A DNA stretch of 7,113 bases from an uncultured Alphaproteobacteria bacterium (lineage in GTDB: Bacteria; Pseudomonadota; Alphaproteobacteria; RF32; CAG-239): contig USCF01000053.1 in NCBI GenBank assembly GCA_900553115.1, forward strand, positions 1 to 7,113, read 5' to 3'. The position numbers and the translations under genes were made by a program. The notes under the pieces are model-generated. The model was not told the DNA's origin. It worked only from the letters and a program-made list of their open reading frames with translations, and made no database searches. Shown here one piece after another: positions 1 to 5,701 of this stretch (position 1 is its first letter; the number at the start of each line of letters is the position of its first letter).

Positions 1-39
1 GTTATATTATAGCTACGTTTATTTTACAAGAGGAAGAAA

Positions 40-702
40 ATGACTGATATTATCGACACATTAAAAAAAGTTCGCCGCGGTGCCATGTTTATTATTGAAG
101 CGCCGTCCGGTACAGGAAAAACTTCGGTAATCAAAAAACTTATGGCGCTTGACAATAATCTGAAATTTTCAGTTTCAGCTACTACACGCAAGCCGCGTGA
201 GGGCGAAAAAGATGGTGTCGATTACTATTATATCAGTGATGAAAAATATGATGAGTTACTAAAACAAGATGCTTTTTATGAGCATGTGGACTCTCAATAT
301 GGCTCACGCTACGGAACCCTGCGCTCCGAAGTGGATAGTTTTATTAACGTGGGGCAAGACGTGGTGTTTGATATGGACTGGGTTGGCTTGCGTCAGATGA
401 AAGCAAAAGCTCCCGATGATGTGGTGTCTATCTACTTTTTGCCGCCGTCTATTCACGAGTTGCGCCGCCGTTTGGAAGGGCGTGGCACAGATAGCAAGGA
501 AATTATCAATAAACGTATGGGGCTGATTTTGGAAAAAATGGCGCATTGGACGGAATACGATTATGTGGTTGTAAATGTTGATGTGGACCAAACAGTTGAA
601 ACCGTGCGTGAAATTATTTCGGCAGAACGGATGAAGCGCGTGCGTCAGACCGGATTGGTTCAATTTGTTGAAAATTTGAAGAAAGAAGCCGAGCATGACT
701 AA
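40..702 (+). CDS. gmk: Guanylate kinase
   Basis: Guanylate kinase phosphorylates GMP (and dGMP) to GDP with ATP in the cytoplasm, an essential step of guanine nucleotide supply. The 220-residue protein is of normal length. It has a P-loop APSGTGKTS at residues 21-29, the GMP-binding stretch SATTRKPREGEKDG at 46-59 followed by DYYY, the YGSRYGT motif at 87-93, the lid region with PPS (135-137) and RRLEGRG (143-149), and YDYVVVN near 173-179. The acidic motif usually written DVQG appears here as DMDWVG (111-116). The ATG at 40 follows AAGAGGA (28-34) with a 5-nt gap, so the start is well supported. Its 3' end overlaps the next gene by 8 nt, which points to translational coupling. Any upstream operon partner lies outside the window. 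Confidence 0.97.
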   Translation: MTDIIDTLKKVRRGAMFIIEAPSGTGKTSVIKKLMALDNNLKFSVSATTRKPREGEKDGVDYYYISDEKYDELLKQDAFYEHVDSQYGSRYGTLRSEVDSFINVGQDVVFDMDWVGLRQMKAKAPDDVVSIYFLPPSIHELRRRLEGRGTDSKEIINKRMGLILEKMAHWTEYDYVVVNVDVDQTVETVREIISAERMKRVRQTGLVQFVENLKKEAEHD

Positions 703-1090
703 AGTCCCTTTTATCAATAAATACGGCGCGGTGTTTTTCTTTGAAGCGGACAAAGCTCAAAAGCGCGAAATTTCGTATTCGGTGGTGGCAAAAGATAATT
801 TAGTGCTGTGTCAATATGATAAAATTTCAGGGTTGTTTTCTTTTCCGACAGAAGAATATTTATCTTTAACCGAAACACCGACATTTAGTTTTGTTTTACA
901 TACAAAAGTAGAAGAAAACGGTAAATATTTTAATGATGTGCAGACGTTTAAAGTTTATGATGTCGAAAATGCTCAAATTGACAGCGGTCTCCTGAATTGG
1001 CAGCTGATAGAAGATATTATGGTTTCTAATGTGCAATTTGATGAAACGCAGCGGAATGGTTTTAAAAATCTGATTGTGAGAAGGAGCTAA
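695..1090 (+). CDS. Uncharacterised 131-residue protein between gmk and cysK; possibly a reduced Nudix-like fold
   Basis: I do not recognise this family with confidence. The ATG lies inside the end of gmk (8-nt overlap), and its stop TAA (1088-1090) follows the AAGGAG ribosome site used by the next gene, so it is embedded in a tightly packed operon and is probably expressed. There is no signal peptide or membrane segment. The sequence alternates beta-strand-like stretches (VFFFEA 13-18, SYSVVA 27-32, LVLCQY 36-41, FSFVLHTKV 64-72, VQTFKVYDV 82-90) and ends in a helix-rich part with NWQLIEDIMV at 101-110. The order VVAKDNLVLCQYD, then GLFSFP, then a W-x-L segment near the end resembles the strand order of Nudix proteins, but the catalytic Nudix box (GX5EX7REUXEEXGU) is missing. 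Any relation would be structural only, and this is a weak inference. Only a modest purine-rich ribosome site precedes the start. Confidence 0.8.
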   Translation: MTKVPFINKYGAVFFFEADKAQKREISYSVVAKDNLVLCQYDKISGLFSFPTEEYLSLTETPTFSFVLHTKVEENGKYFNDVQTFKVYDVENAQIDSGLLNWQLIEDIMVSNVQFDETQRNGFKNLIVRRS

Positions 1091-1094
1091 CATA

Positions 1095-2045
1095 ATGCAA
1101 AAAATATATGATTCTATAGAAGATTTGATTGGGCATACTCCTTTACTGAAACTCAATAAACTAATGAAAAAGTTTGAGTGTCAGGCTAATATTATTGGTA
1201 AGTGCGAATTTTATAATCCGATTTTTTCTGTAAAAGATAGAGTCGCTCTGAATATGATAAATAAGGCGCCGTTTAGCAAAATTAATGAAAATACGGTGTT
1301 TATTGAAGCGACTTCGGGCAATACCGGTGTTGGTTTGGCGGCATTTTGCGCCGAGCGTGGCTATAAATTGGTTATTGTAATGCCGGAAAATATGGCGCAT
1401 GAAAAAATTGCGTTGATTCGCCAGTTTGGCGCCGAAGTTTTGCTTACTCCTGCTGCCGAAGGTATGGCGGGCGCTATTCGTAAAGTGGAAATGCTGAAAG
1501 CTCGTTCAGAAAATCTGATAGAATTCAAACAATTTGAAAATCAGGCTAATGTAGAAGCACATCAGCTGACAACCAGTGTGGAAATTATGGAAGATACGGG
1601 CGGAAACGTTGACGCGCTTGTGTGCGGCGTCGGAACTGCCGGAACTATCACCGGTATTGCATCGGCGCTGAAATCATGCATTCCGGATTTGTATGTGCTG
1701 GCGGTTGAACCTGCAGAAAGTCCGGTTTTGAGCGGAGGGCAGAAAGGCGCACACCGAATCGGAGGTATTGGGGCTGGATTTGTGCCGCCGCTATATCGTC
1801 CGGAATTGGTTGACGAAGTTTATAAAGTAAGTAGTAAAGACGCTTTGGATATGACTAAAATTGTGGCGCAAAATGAAGGCTTGCCGGTCGGCGTTTCTGC
1901 AGCAGCGGCTTTGACGGCAGCAATAAATTTGGCCAAACGAGATGAAATGGCTGGTAAAAATATTGTTGTGATTTTACCGGATAGCATTGAACGCTATTTG
2001 TCTGACCCGTATTTTAATGATGAACAAGTTGAATCACAGGACTAA
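1095..2045 (+). CDS. cysK: Cysteine synthase (O-acetylserine sulfhydrylase), PLP-dependent
   Basis: This cytoplasmic enzyme of the beta-family of PLP proteins makes L-cysteine from O-acetylserine and sulfide. The 316-residue length is normal. The PLP lysine is K47 in NPIFSVKDR (41-49). The substrate-carboxylate loop is TSGNTG (73-78). The phosphate-binding loop is GVGTAGT (178-184), and SPVLSGGQKGAHRIGGIGAGF (209-229) is the usual CysK signature. Near the C-terminus GVSAAAA (266-272) replaces the common GISSGAA; S268 remains at the position expected to contact the PLP ring nitrogen, as in the SAG version of cystathionine beta-synthase. ILPDSIERYLSD (294-305) closes the core. There is no regulatory CBS pair. 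AAGGAG at 1081-1086 precedes the ATG by 8 nt. A CysM or cystathionine-synthase-like paralogue cannot be fully excluded, but the SGG...GIGAGF segment favours CysK. Confidence 0.93.
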   Translation: MQKIYDSIEDLIGHTPLLKLNKLMKKFECQANIIGKCEFYNPIFSVKDRVALNMINKAPFSKINENTVFIEATSGNTGVGLAAFCAERGYKLVIVMPENMAHEKIALIRQFGAEVLLTPAAEGMAGAIRKVEMLKARSENLIEFKQFENQANVEAHQLTTSVEIMEDTGGNVDALVCGVGTAGTITGIASALKSCIPDLYVLAVEPAESPVLSGGQKGAHRIGGIGAGFVPPLYRPELVDEVYKVSSKDALDMTKIVAQNEGLPVGVSAAAALTAAINLAKRDEMAGKNIVVILPDSIERYLSDPYFNDEQVESQD

Positions 2046-2048
2046 AAA

Positions 2049-3155
2049 ATGAAATTTTTTGCTATTCTAAGCCGCTATCTTAATCGCCAATTATTGGGCA
2101 ATTTCTTTATGGTGCTGTTTGCTATTTTGGGCATTATTTTAATGTTTGATTCCATAGAAACATTGCGTAAAATTTCTGGCCGCGATGATGTGACAATGTG
2201 GTTTGCCGCTCAGTTTGCGGTGACGAGAGTAACTAAAACCGTGGAAATTGTGTTGCCGTTTGTGATGATGGTGGCCGCGATGATAACTTTTTGGCGTTTG
2301 AGTAAAAACAATGAGTTTGTGATTATACGTTCGGCCGGTGTTTCTATGTTTGGCTTTTTGAAGCCGTTGATTATAGCTACTTTTTTGCTTGGTTTGGCAA
2401 ATACAATGCTGTTTAATCCGATAGCGGCCAAGATGTTTGAATGGCACGAGGTTTTGGACTATCGATTGGATACGCATGACCCAAACGCAGTGTTGTTTTC
2501 AAGTAAAGGACTATGGATACGCGAATCGGTGGGCGAAGGTAAGGTTTTGCTGATTCAGGCTAAAACTTTGCGACAGGAAAATAATACTTTGTGGATGCGT
2601 GATGTCAGCATTACCGAACTTGGTCAAAATGCAAAAATTCTCAAAGGCTACGAAGCCTATTTTGCCACTTTGGAAGGCAATACCTTTCATTTGAAAGACG
2701 TTAAGGTGCTGGAAGGCGGTAAGCCTGTTGAATTTTTGATGGATTATGCTTATCAAACTTCAATCAATATGGAACGTATTAAAGAAAACTTTATTGAGCC
2801 TGACGCTATCTCTTTTTGGCAGCTGCCGGAAACTATAGCCTTTTATGAACAGGCAGGTTTTTCTGCTCGTCGGCACTGGATGCGTTATCTCAGTCTTTGG
2901 GTGTCACCGTTTTTACTTGTCGGTATGATGATGATTGCCGCCATTTTTATGCTGCAAAATACCCAACGAGGTTCTGGAATCTTAATGCGAGTTGTTTTAA
3001 GCATAGCAGTAGGATTTATTGTATATTTTTCATCGCAAGTCGTATATGCCTTTGGTGTAAACGGATATATTCCGATTTGGCTTGCTGTTTCCGCCCCAAC
3101 GCTAATTATTCTACTGACAAGTACTTCGATGTTGGTTTCTGCAGATGAAGTTTAG
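2049..3155 (+). CDS. lptG: LptF/LptG-family lipopolysaccharide export permease, most like LptG
   Basis: LptF and LptG form the inner-membrane core of the Lpt ABC transporter, which extracts lipopolysaccharide and passes it to the periplasmic bridge; LptB supplies the ATPase. The 368-residue protein shows the family layout: transmembrane segments near residues 17-39, 66-84 and 102-122, a periplasmic beta-jellyroll-like domain of about 150 residues (125-275), then membrane segments near 281-303, 311-336 and 341-362. FDSIETLRK (33-41) resembles the D-x-x-E-x-L-R motif at the end of the first helix in alphaproteobacterial LptG, and NEFVIIRSAGVS (88-99) is the cytoplasmic coupling region between helices 2 and 3. 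The ATG is 3 nt after the cysK stop and preceded by AGGA (2038-2041). No lptF or lptD lies beside it here, so the choice of LptG over LptF rests on sequence resemblance. Confidence 0.88.
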   Translation: MKFFAILSRYLNRQLLGNFFMVLFAILGIILMFDSIETLRKISGRDDVTMWFAAQFAVTRVTKTVEIVLPFVMMVAAMITFWRLSKNNEFVIIRSAGVSMFGFLKPLIIATFLLGLANTMLFNPIAAKMFEWHEVLDYRLDTHDPNAVLFSSKGLWIRESVGEGKVLLIQAKTLRQENNTLWMRDVSITELGQNAKILKGYEAYFATLEGNTFHLKDVKVLEGGKPVEFLMDYAYQTSINMERIKENFIEPDAISFWQLPETIAFYEQAGFSARRHWMRYLSLWVSPFLLVGMMMIAAIFMLQNTQRGSGILMRVVLSIAVGFIVYFSSQVVYAFGVNGYIPIWLAVSAPTLIILLTSTSMLVSADEV

Positions 3156-3156
3156 A

Positions 3157-3264
3157 AGGAAACTCGTCTAGCTGGTATCTGCTAGGGATTTTTGCGCTCG
3201 TGTACTATTATGTACACGTCGCTTAAAAATTCCGTCGCATCTACGCACGCTATCCGAGTTTCTT
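3157..3264. repeat. Long imperfect hairpin element 1, beginning 1 nt after lptG
   Basis: The base AGGAAACTCG (3157-3166) pairs with CGAGTTTCTT (3255-3264), allowing one wobble. The middle arms (about 3167-3188 and 3231-3254) align as an imperfect inverted repeat, GGATTTTTGCG pairs with bulges to CGCTTAAAAATTCC, and the tip is a perfect stem CGTGTAC (3199-3205) with GTACACG (3212-3218) around TATTAT. No T-run follows on either strand, so it does not look like a standard terminator. It may be an RNA structure protecting the lptG mRNA 3' end, or a dispersed palindromic repeat. Its tip is nearly identical to that of the next hairpin. Confidence 0.75.
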
Positions 3265-3297
3265 AAGGGGCAAGAGCAACGCGCCTAACGGCCCATC

Positions 3298-3378
3298 TAA
3301 AGGCAACTTACGTTCATTCAGAAAATTCATGTACTTCTATGTACACTAGGATTTTCTTCAGAACTAGAGTTGCCTTTA
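3298..3378. repeat. Long imperfect hairpin element 2
   Basis: The base is a perfect 11-bp inverted repeat: TAAAGGCAACT (3298-3308) with AGTTGCCTTTA (3368-3378). Inner arms (GTTC...AGAAAAT and ATTTTCTTCAGAAC) pair imperfectly, and the tip is TGTAC (3330-3334), TTCTAT, GTACA (3341-3345). The 17-nt tip 3330-3346 matches 3201-3217 of element 1 at 15 of 17 positions, whereas the outer stems differ. Conserved tips with different stems suggest a structural or protein-binding family rather than a simple duplication. The tetranucleotide ATCT occurs on both sides (3295-3298 and 3378-3381), overlapping the stem by one base each; it could be a short target duplication but may be chance. Confidence 0.75.
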
Positions 3379-3549
3379 TCTGCACCATTATTCGCATTGC
3401 TTTATGGAGTATGCCGCTGTTTTGTTTTTAGTTTGTACACAGCGCAAAAAAAGTTAATACGTTGCTGTTGGCAAAAAAGCCGTGGATTCTCTAGTCTGCC
3501 TCAGCCTATAAGGCGGCATGAGGTGCTAAGAGTGACCTAAATTTATCAC
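3379..3549. other. Gene-free remainder of the convergent lptG/rpoA intergenic region
   Basis: I see no supported gene here on either strand. Together with the two hairpins and the terminator it fills the 466 nt between lptG and rpoA. It holds one further TGTACAC half-site (3434-3440), a run of seven A at 3446-3452, and a modest hairpin at 3499-3523 (CCTCA/TGAGG enclosing GCCT-ATA-AGGC, with a 4-nt bulge). I looked for the expected rplQ on the minus strand and found no uL17-like reading frame. Confidence 0.6.
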
Positions 3550-3591
3550 AAAAAAAGAGGAAGTCCAACTAGACTCCCTCCCTTTTTATTT
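3550..3591 (-). terminator. Intrinsic terminator after rpoA, probably bidirectional
   Basis: On the minus strand GAGGGAGTC, loop TAGTTG, GACTTCCTC (3580-3557) forms a 9-bp stem with one G-U pair, followed directly by seven T (complement of 3550-3556). This is a textbook rho-independent terminator about 40 nt after the rpoA stop. On the plus strand the same stem is followed by CC and TTTTTATTT (3583-3591), so it can also end transcripts from the gmk-lptG operon. Its position immediately after rpoA means no rplQ is expected to be co-transcribed. Confidence 0.88.
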
Positions 3592-3621
3592 CTCTAAAAG
3601 CTCATTAAGAACTTTTAATTT

Positions 3622-4632
3622 TTAGAAGTGTTCATCACAACGTTTAATCAACTCTTCAATATTTTCAGGTGGCCAACCCGGTGTTTCCATACCAAGGTGG
3701 ATACCCATTTTAGCCAATACTTCTTTGATTTCATTCAAAGATTTACGACCAAAGTTTGGAGTGCGCAGCATTTCTGCTTCGGTTTTTTGAACCAAATCAC
3801 CAATATAGATGATATTGTCGTTTTTCAAGCAGTTTGCAGAACGAACAGATAATTCGAGTTCGTCAACTTTGCGCAGCAAGTTGCGGTTAAACGGTAATTC
3901 TTCATGAACATCTTCAGATTCGTTTTCTGGCTCGTCAAAGTTAATAAACGGCTTCAATTGGTCTTGCAAAATACGAGCTGCCAATGCAACTGCATCTTCC
4001 GGAGAAACAACACCGTTTGTTTCAACATTCATGGTCAATTTGTCATAGTCGGTAATTTGACCAACACGAGTGTTTTCAACTTTGTAAGAAACTTTGGTAA
4101 CCGGAGAATAAATTGCGTCAACGGCAATCAAACCAATCGGAGCATCGGCAGATTTGCTGTTATAAGCAGGAACATAACCTTTACCGGTAGTAACAGTTAA
4201 TTCCATATTGATTTTTGCACCGGCATCCAATGTGCAAATTACATGGTCCGGATTCATAATTTCAACATCGTGACCGGTTTCAATCATAGCTGCAGTAACC
4301 ACGCATGGACCTCCAGCTTTTAATGTCATTGTTTTTGCGCTGTCAGAGTGTACGGCAACAGCCAACTCTTTAATGTTCAACACAATATCTGTAACGTCTT
4401 CGCGAACGCCAGGAATTACAGAAAATTCATGCAAAACACCGTCAATTTTAATGGCGGAAACAGCACCGCCTTGCAATGAGGACAGTAAAACTCTTCTCAA
4501 CGCATTACCTAAAGTCAGGCCGAAGCCTCTCTCTAAAGGTTCAACCACTATTTTTGCTTTATGAGTTGCATCATCTTGAGTAACTTGCAAATTAGTTGGT
4601 TTAATAAGTTCTTGCCAATTCTTTTGAATCAC
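3622..4632 (-). CDS. rpoA: DNA-directed RNA polymerase subunit alpha
   Basis: The alpha dimer is the scaffold for assembling RNA polymerase, and its C-terminal domain contacts promoter UP elements and activators. The 336-residue protein is full length. The N-terminal domain has the dimer and beta-contact signature [20 protein letters not shown] (33-52), and [16 protein letters not shown] follows at 68-83. An acidic linker (234-245) leads to the C-terminal domain (about 247-320), with [12 protein letters not shown] (263-274), the DNA-contacting region, and [12 protein letters not shown] (291-302). [12 protein letters not shown] at the start is typical of Alphaproteobacteria. The start codon is GTG (4632-4630), with AAGGA (4645-4641) 8 nt upstream. 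It lies 88 nt after rpsK, an unusually wide gap that contains a terminator-like hairpin. rplQ, the normal next gene, is missing. Confidence 0.98.
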   Translation of the reverse strand: MIQKNWQELIKPTNLQVTQDDATHKAKIVVEPLERGFGLTLGNALRRVLLSSLQGGAVSAIKIDGVLHEFSVIPGVREDVTDIVLNIKELAVAVHSDSAKTMTLKAGGPCVVTAAMIETGHDVEIMNPDHVICTLDAGAKINMELTVTTGKGYVPAYNSKSADAPIGLIAVDAIYSPVTKVSYKVENTRVGQITDYDKLTMNVETNGVVSPEDAVALAARILQDQLKPFINFDEPENESEDVHEELPFNRNLLRKVDELELSVRSANCLKNDNIIYIGDLVQKTEAEMLRTPNFGRKSLNEIKEVLAKMGIHLGMETPGWPPENIEELIKRCDEHF

Positions 4633-4655
4633 CGGTTTTGTCCTTTTCTTGATAA

Positions 4656-4685
4656 GTTATATGTACATATAAAAAAACACGGCAA
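4656..4685 (-). promoter_or_regulatory. Candidate promoter for rpoA overlapping the rpsK/rpoA terminator
   Basis: Read on the minus strand, TTGCCG (4685-4680; 4 of 6 to the -35 consensus) is followed after 18 nt by TATAAC (4661-4656; 5 of 6 to the -10 consensus). Transcription would start near 4650, giving rpoA a very short leader that still holds the AAGGA site. Such a promoter would let rpoA be made even when transcripts stop at the hairpin. The -10 lies inside the palindrome at 4657-4672. A match this loose can occur by chance in AT-rich DNA. Confidence 0.35.
4657..4672. repeat. Perfect 16-bp palindrome TTATATGTACATATAA
   Basis: The palindrome is exact and lies between the terminator hairpin and the rpoA ribosome site, overlapping the candidate -10. 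It contains TATGTACA, which also occurs at the tips of both hairpin elements downstream of rpoA (3209-3216 and 3338-3345). A dimeric regulator site is possible, but the AT-rich setting makes a chance palindrome conceivable. Confidence 0.55.
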
Positions 4686-4710
4686 CAGGCCTTGAATAAA
4701 GGCCTGTGCC
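4671..4710 (-). terminator. Intrinsic terminator or attenuator between rpsK and rpoA
   Basis: On the minus strand GGCA-CAGGCCTT (4710-4699), loop TATTC, AAGGCCTG-T-TGCC (4693-4681) forms a 12-bp stem with one bulged base, followed by GTG and seven T (complement of 4671-4677). The stem is GC-rich and the T-run well placed, so it should terminate at least part of the transcription coming from rpsM-rpsK. It sits about 10 nt after the rpsK stop. In this position it would lower rpoA output relative to the two ribosomal proteins unless a separate rpoA promoter is used. Confidence 0.78.
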
Positions 4711-4720
4711 AAAATAATAA

Positions 4721-5107
4721 CTAGACGCGACGTCTTTTTCTCAGACGGCAACCATTATGCGGAATTGGGGTTACATCACGAATTGTTGTGATAGTAAAAC
4801 CGATTACCTGCAATGCGCGGATTGCAGACTCTCTTCCTGACCCAGGTCCTTTAACTTCTACTTCCAAAGTTTTCATACCATTTTCTTGAGCTTTTTTACC
4901 AGCTTCTTCAGCGGCAACCTGAGCAGCATAAGGAGTAGATTTTCTAGAACCTTTGAAACCTTGTGCGCCTGCAGTAGACCAAGAAACAGTGTTACCTTGA
5001 GCGTCCGTGATTGTAACTCTTGTGTTGTTGAAAGAAGAATCAACGTGAGCTACACCGGAAGTGATATTCTTTTTTTCTTTTTTCTTTTTCAGAATTGCTT
5101 TAGCCAT
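4721..5107 (-). CDS. rpsK: 30S ribosomal protein uS11 (S11)
   Basis: uS11 binds 16S rRNA on the platform of the small subunit, near the E-site and the anti-Shine-Dalgarno end. The 128-residue protein has the basic start [33 protein letters not shown], the core [30 protein letters not shown], and the arginine-rich tail ending [12 protein letters not shown], all diagnostic of the family. A GTG six bases upstream (5113-5111) would add two residues (MQ). I prefer the ATG at 5107 because GAGG (5120-5117) is 9 nt from it but only 3 nt from the GTG, and because uS11 proteins usually start MAK. It begins 15 nt after the rpsM stop and is followed by a terminator-like hairpin. Confidence 0.97.
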   Translation of the reverse strand: MAKAILKKKKEKKNITSGVAHVDSSFNNTRVTITDAQGNTVSWSTAGAQGFKGSRKSTPYAAQVAAEEAGKKAQENGMKTLEVEVKGPGSGRESAIRALQVIGFTITTIRDVTPIPHNGCRLRKRRRV

Positions 5108-5122
5108 TTGCACTTACCTCAC

Positions 5123-5491
5123 TTATTTCTTCTTATTCGCAACGGTTTTACGTTTACCTTTACGGGTACGAGCATTTTGTTTTGTGCTCTGACCGCGAAC
5201 AGGCAGACCTTTACGATGTCTTAAACCACGGTAGCAACCTAAATCCATCAATCTTTTGATGTTGGTACCAACTTCACGGCGCAATTCGCCTTCTACAAGG
5301 TATCCGTTGTCGATTACTTCGCGGATTTTCATGATTTCTTCATCAGAAAGCTGACTAACACGACGGTTCATGTCAATTCCTGACTTTGCGCAAATATCTT
5401 GAGCAGATTTTCTACCAATACCAAAGATATAAGTCAGTGCGACTTCAATTCTCTTGGCACTTGGAATGTTTACACCAGCTATACGAGCCAA
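5123..5491 (-). CDS. rpsM: 30S ribosomal protein uS13 (S13)
   Basis: uS13 sits in the head of the small subunit; its C-terminal tail reaches the P-site tRNA and it takes part in bridges to the large subunit. The 122-residue protein starts [13 protein letters not shown], has [14 protein letters not shown] (21-34, helix-hairpin-helix-like rRNA contact), then [31 protein letters not shown] across 71-101 and a lysine-rich tail. The start codon is TTG (5491-5489), preceded by GGAGA (5502-5498) at 6 nt; the nearby upstream ATG (5504-5502) is in another frame, and the conserved ARIAGV fixes the TTG. The tail reads [15 protein letters not shown] where many bacteria have QRTxTNARTRKGPxK, a mild divergence. 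No secY or adk lies upstream; the gene has its own promoter. Confidence 0.97.
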   Translation of the reverse strand: MARIAGVNIPSAKRIEVALTYIFGIGRKSAQDICAKSGIDMNRRVSQLSDEEIMKIREVIDNGYLVEGELRREVGTNIKRLMDLGCYRGLRHRKGLPVRGQSTKQNARTRKGKRKTVANKKK

Positions 5492-5563
5492 ATTTAATCT
5501 CCATTTACTTTCAATTAATTAATACATTCAAAAAGTTGATCACCACTTTTCAAAATTAAGCGG

Positions 5564-5592
5564 ATTATAGGCGTGATATTTGTCAGAGTCAA
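5564..5592 (-). promoter_or_regulatory. Near-consensus sigma70 promoter for rpsM-rpsK(-rpoA)
   Basis: On the minus strand TTGACT (5592-5587) and TATAAT (5569-5564) are separated by exactly 17 nt, 11 of 12 matches to consensus with ideal spacing. The DNA just upstream (about 5600-5640) is AT-rich with A and T runs, which could act as an UP element. Transcription should start near 5557, leaving a leader of about 65 nt before the rpsM TTG. Its strength fits a gene cluster that no longer depends on the main ribosomal protein operon. Confidence 0.85.
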
Positions 5593-5701
5593 CCCCTTTT
5601 CTGCATCAAAATTCATTTTTTTTACAAAATTCAAGCGGCAGTAAAATTTTATCTTGCCTTTCAGGAAGGGACTTTTGGTTATTTTTGACAATAATGTTTG
5701 A

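Noticed and set aside
304..753. Long antisense reading frame opposite gmk, and similar frames opposite cysK, lptG, rpoA and rpsK
   Set aside because: They are shadows of well-recognised genes, with no recognisable motif and no supporting ribosome sites or gene context.
3157..3378. Hairpin elements as rho-independent terminators or a CRISPR array
   Set aside because: No T-run follows either stem. There are only two copies with different arms and no regular spacers, and no cas genes.
3499..3523. Hairpin as a small RNA or terminator
   Set aside because: It has a 4-nt bulge, a 3-nt loop, no T-run and no clear promoter, so there is not enough to call an RNA gene.
3156..3621. Degraded rplQ in the gap after rpoA
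   Set aside because: The minus strand shows no uL17-like motif. The only ATG frame I read there (from 3519) is 21 codons and has no ribosome site.
5108..5113. GTG at 5113 as the rpsK start
   Set aside because: The GAGG site is only 3 nt away, whereas it is 9 nt from the ATG at 5107, which also gives the usual MAK start.
5502..5504. ATG upstream of rpsM as its start
   Set aside because: It is out of frame with the conserved uS13 sequence and lies within the ribosome-binding region of the TTG start.
5686..5691. TTGACA on the plus strand as a -35 element
   Set aside because: No plus-strand gene follows it and the downstream -10 candidates are poor; it lies between two minus-strand genes.
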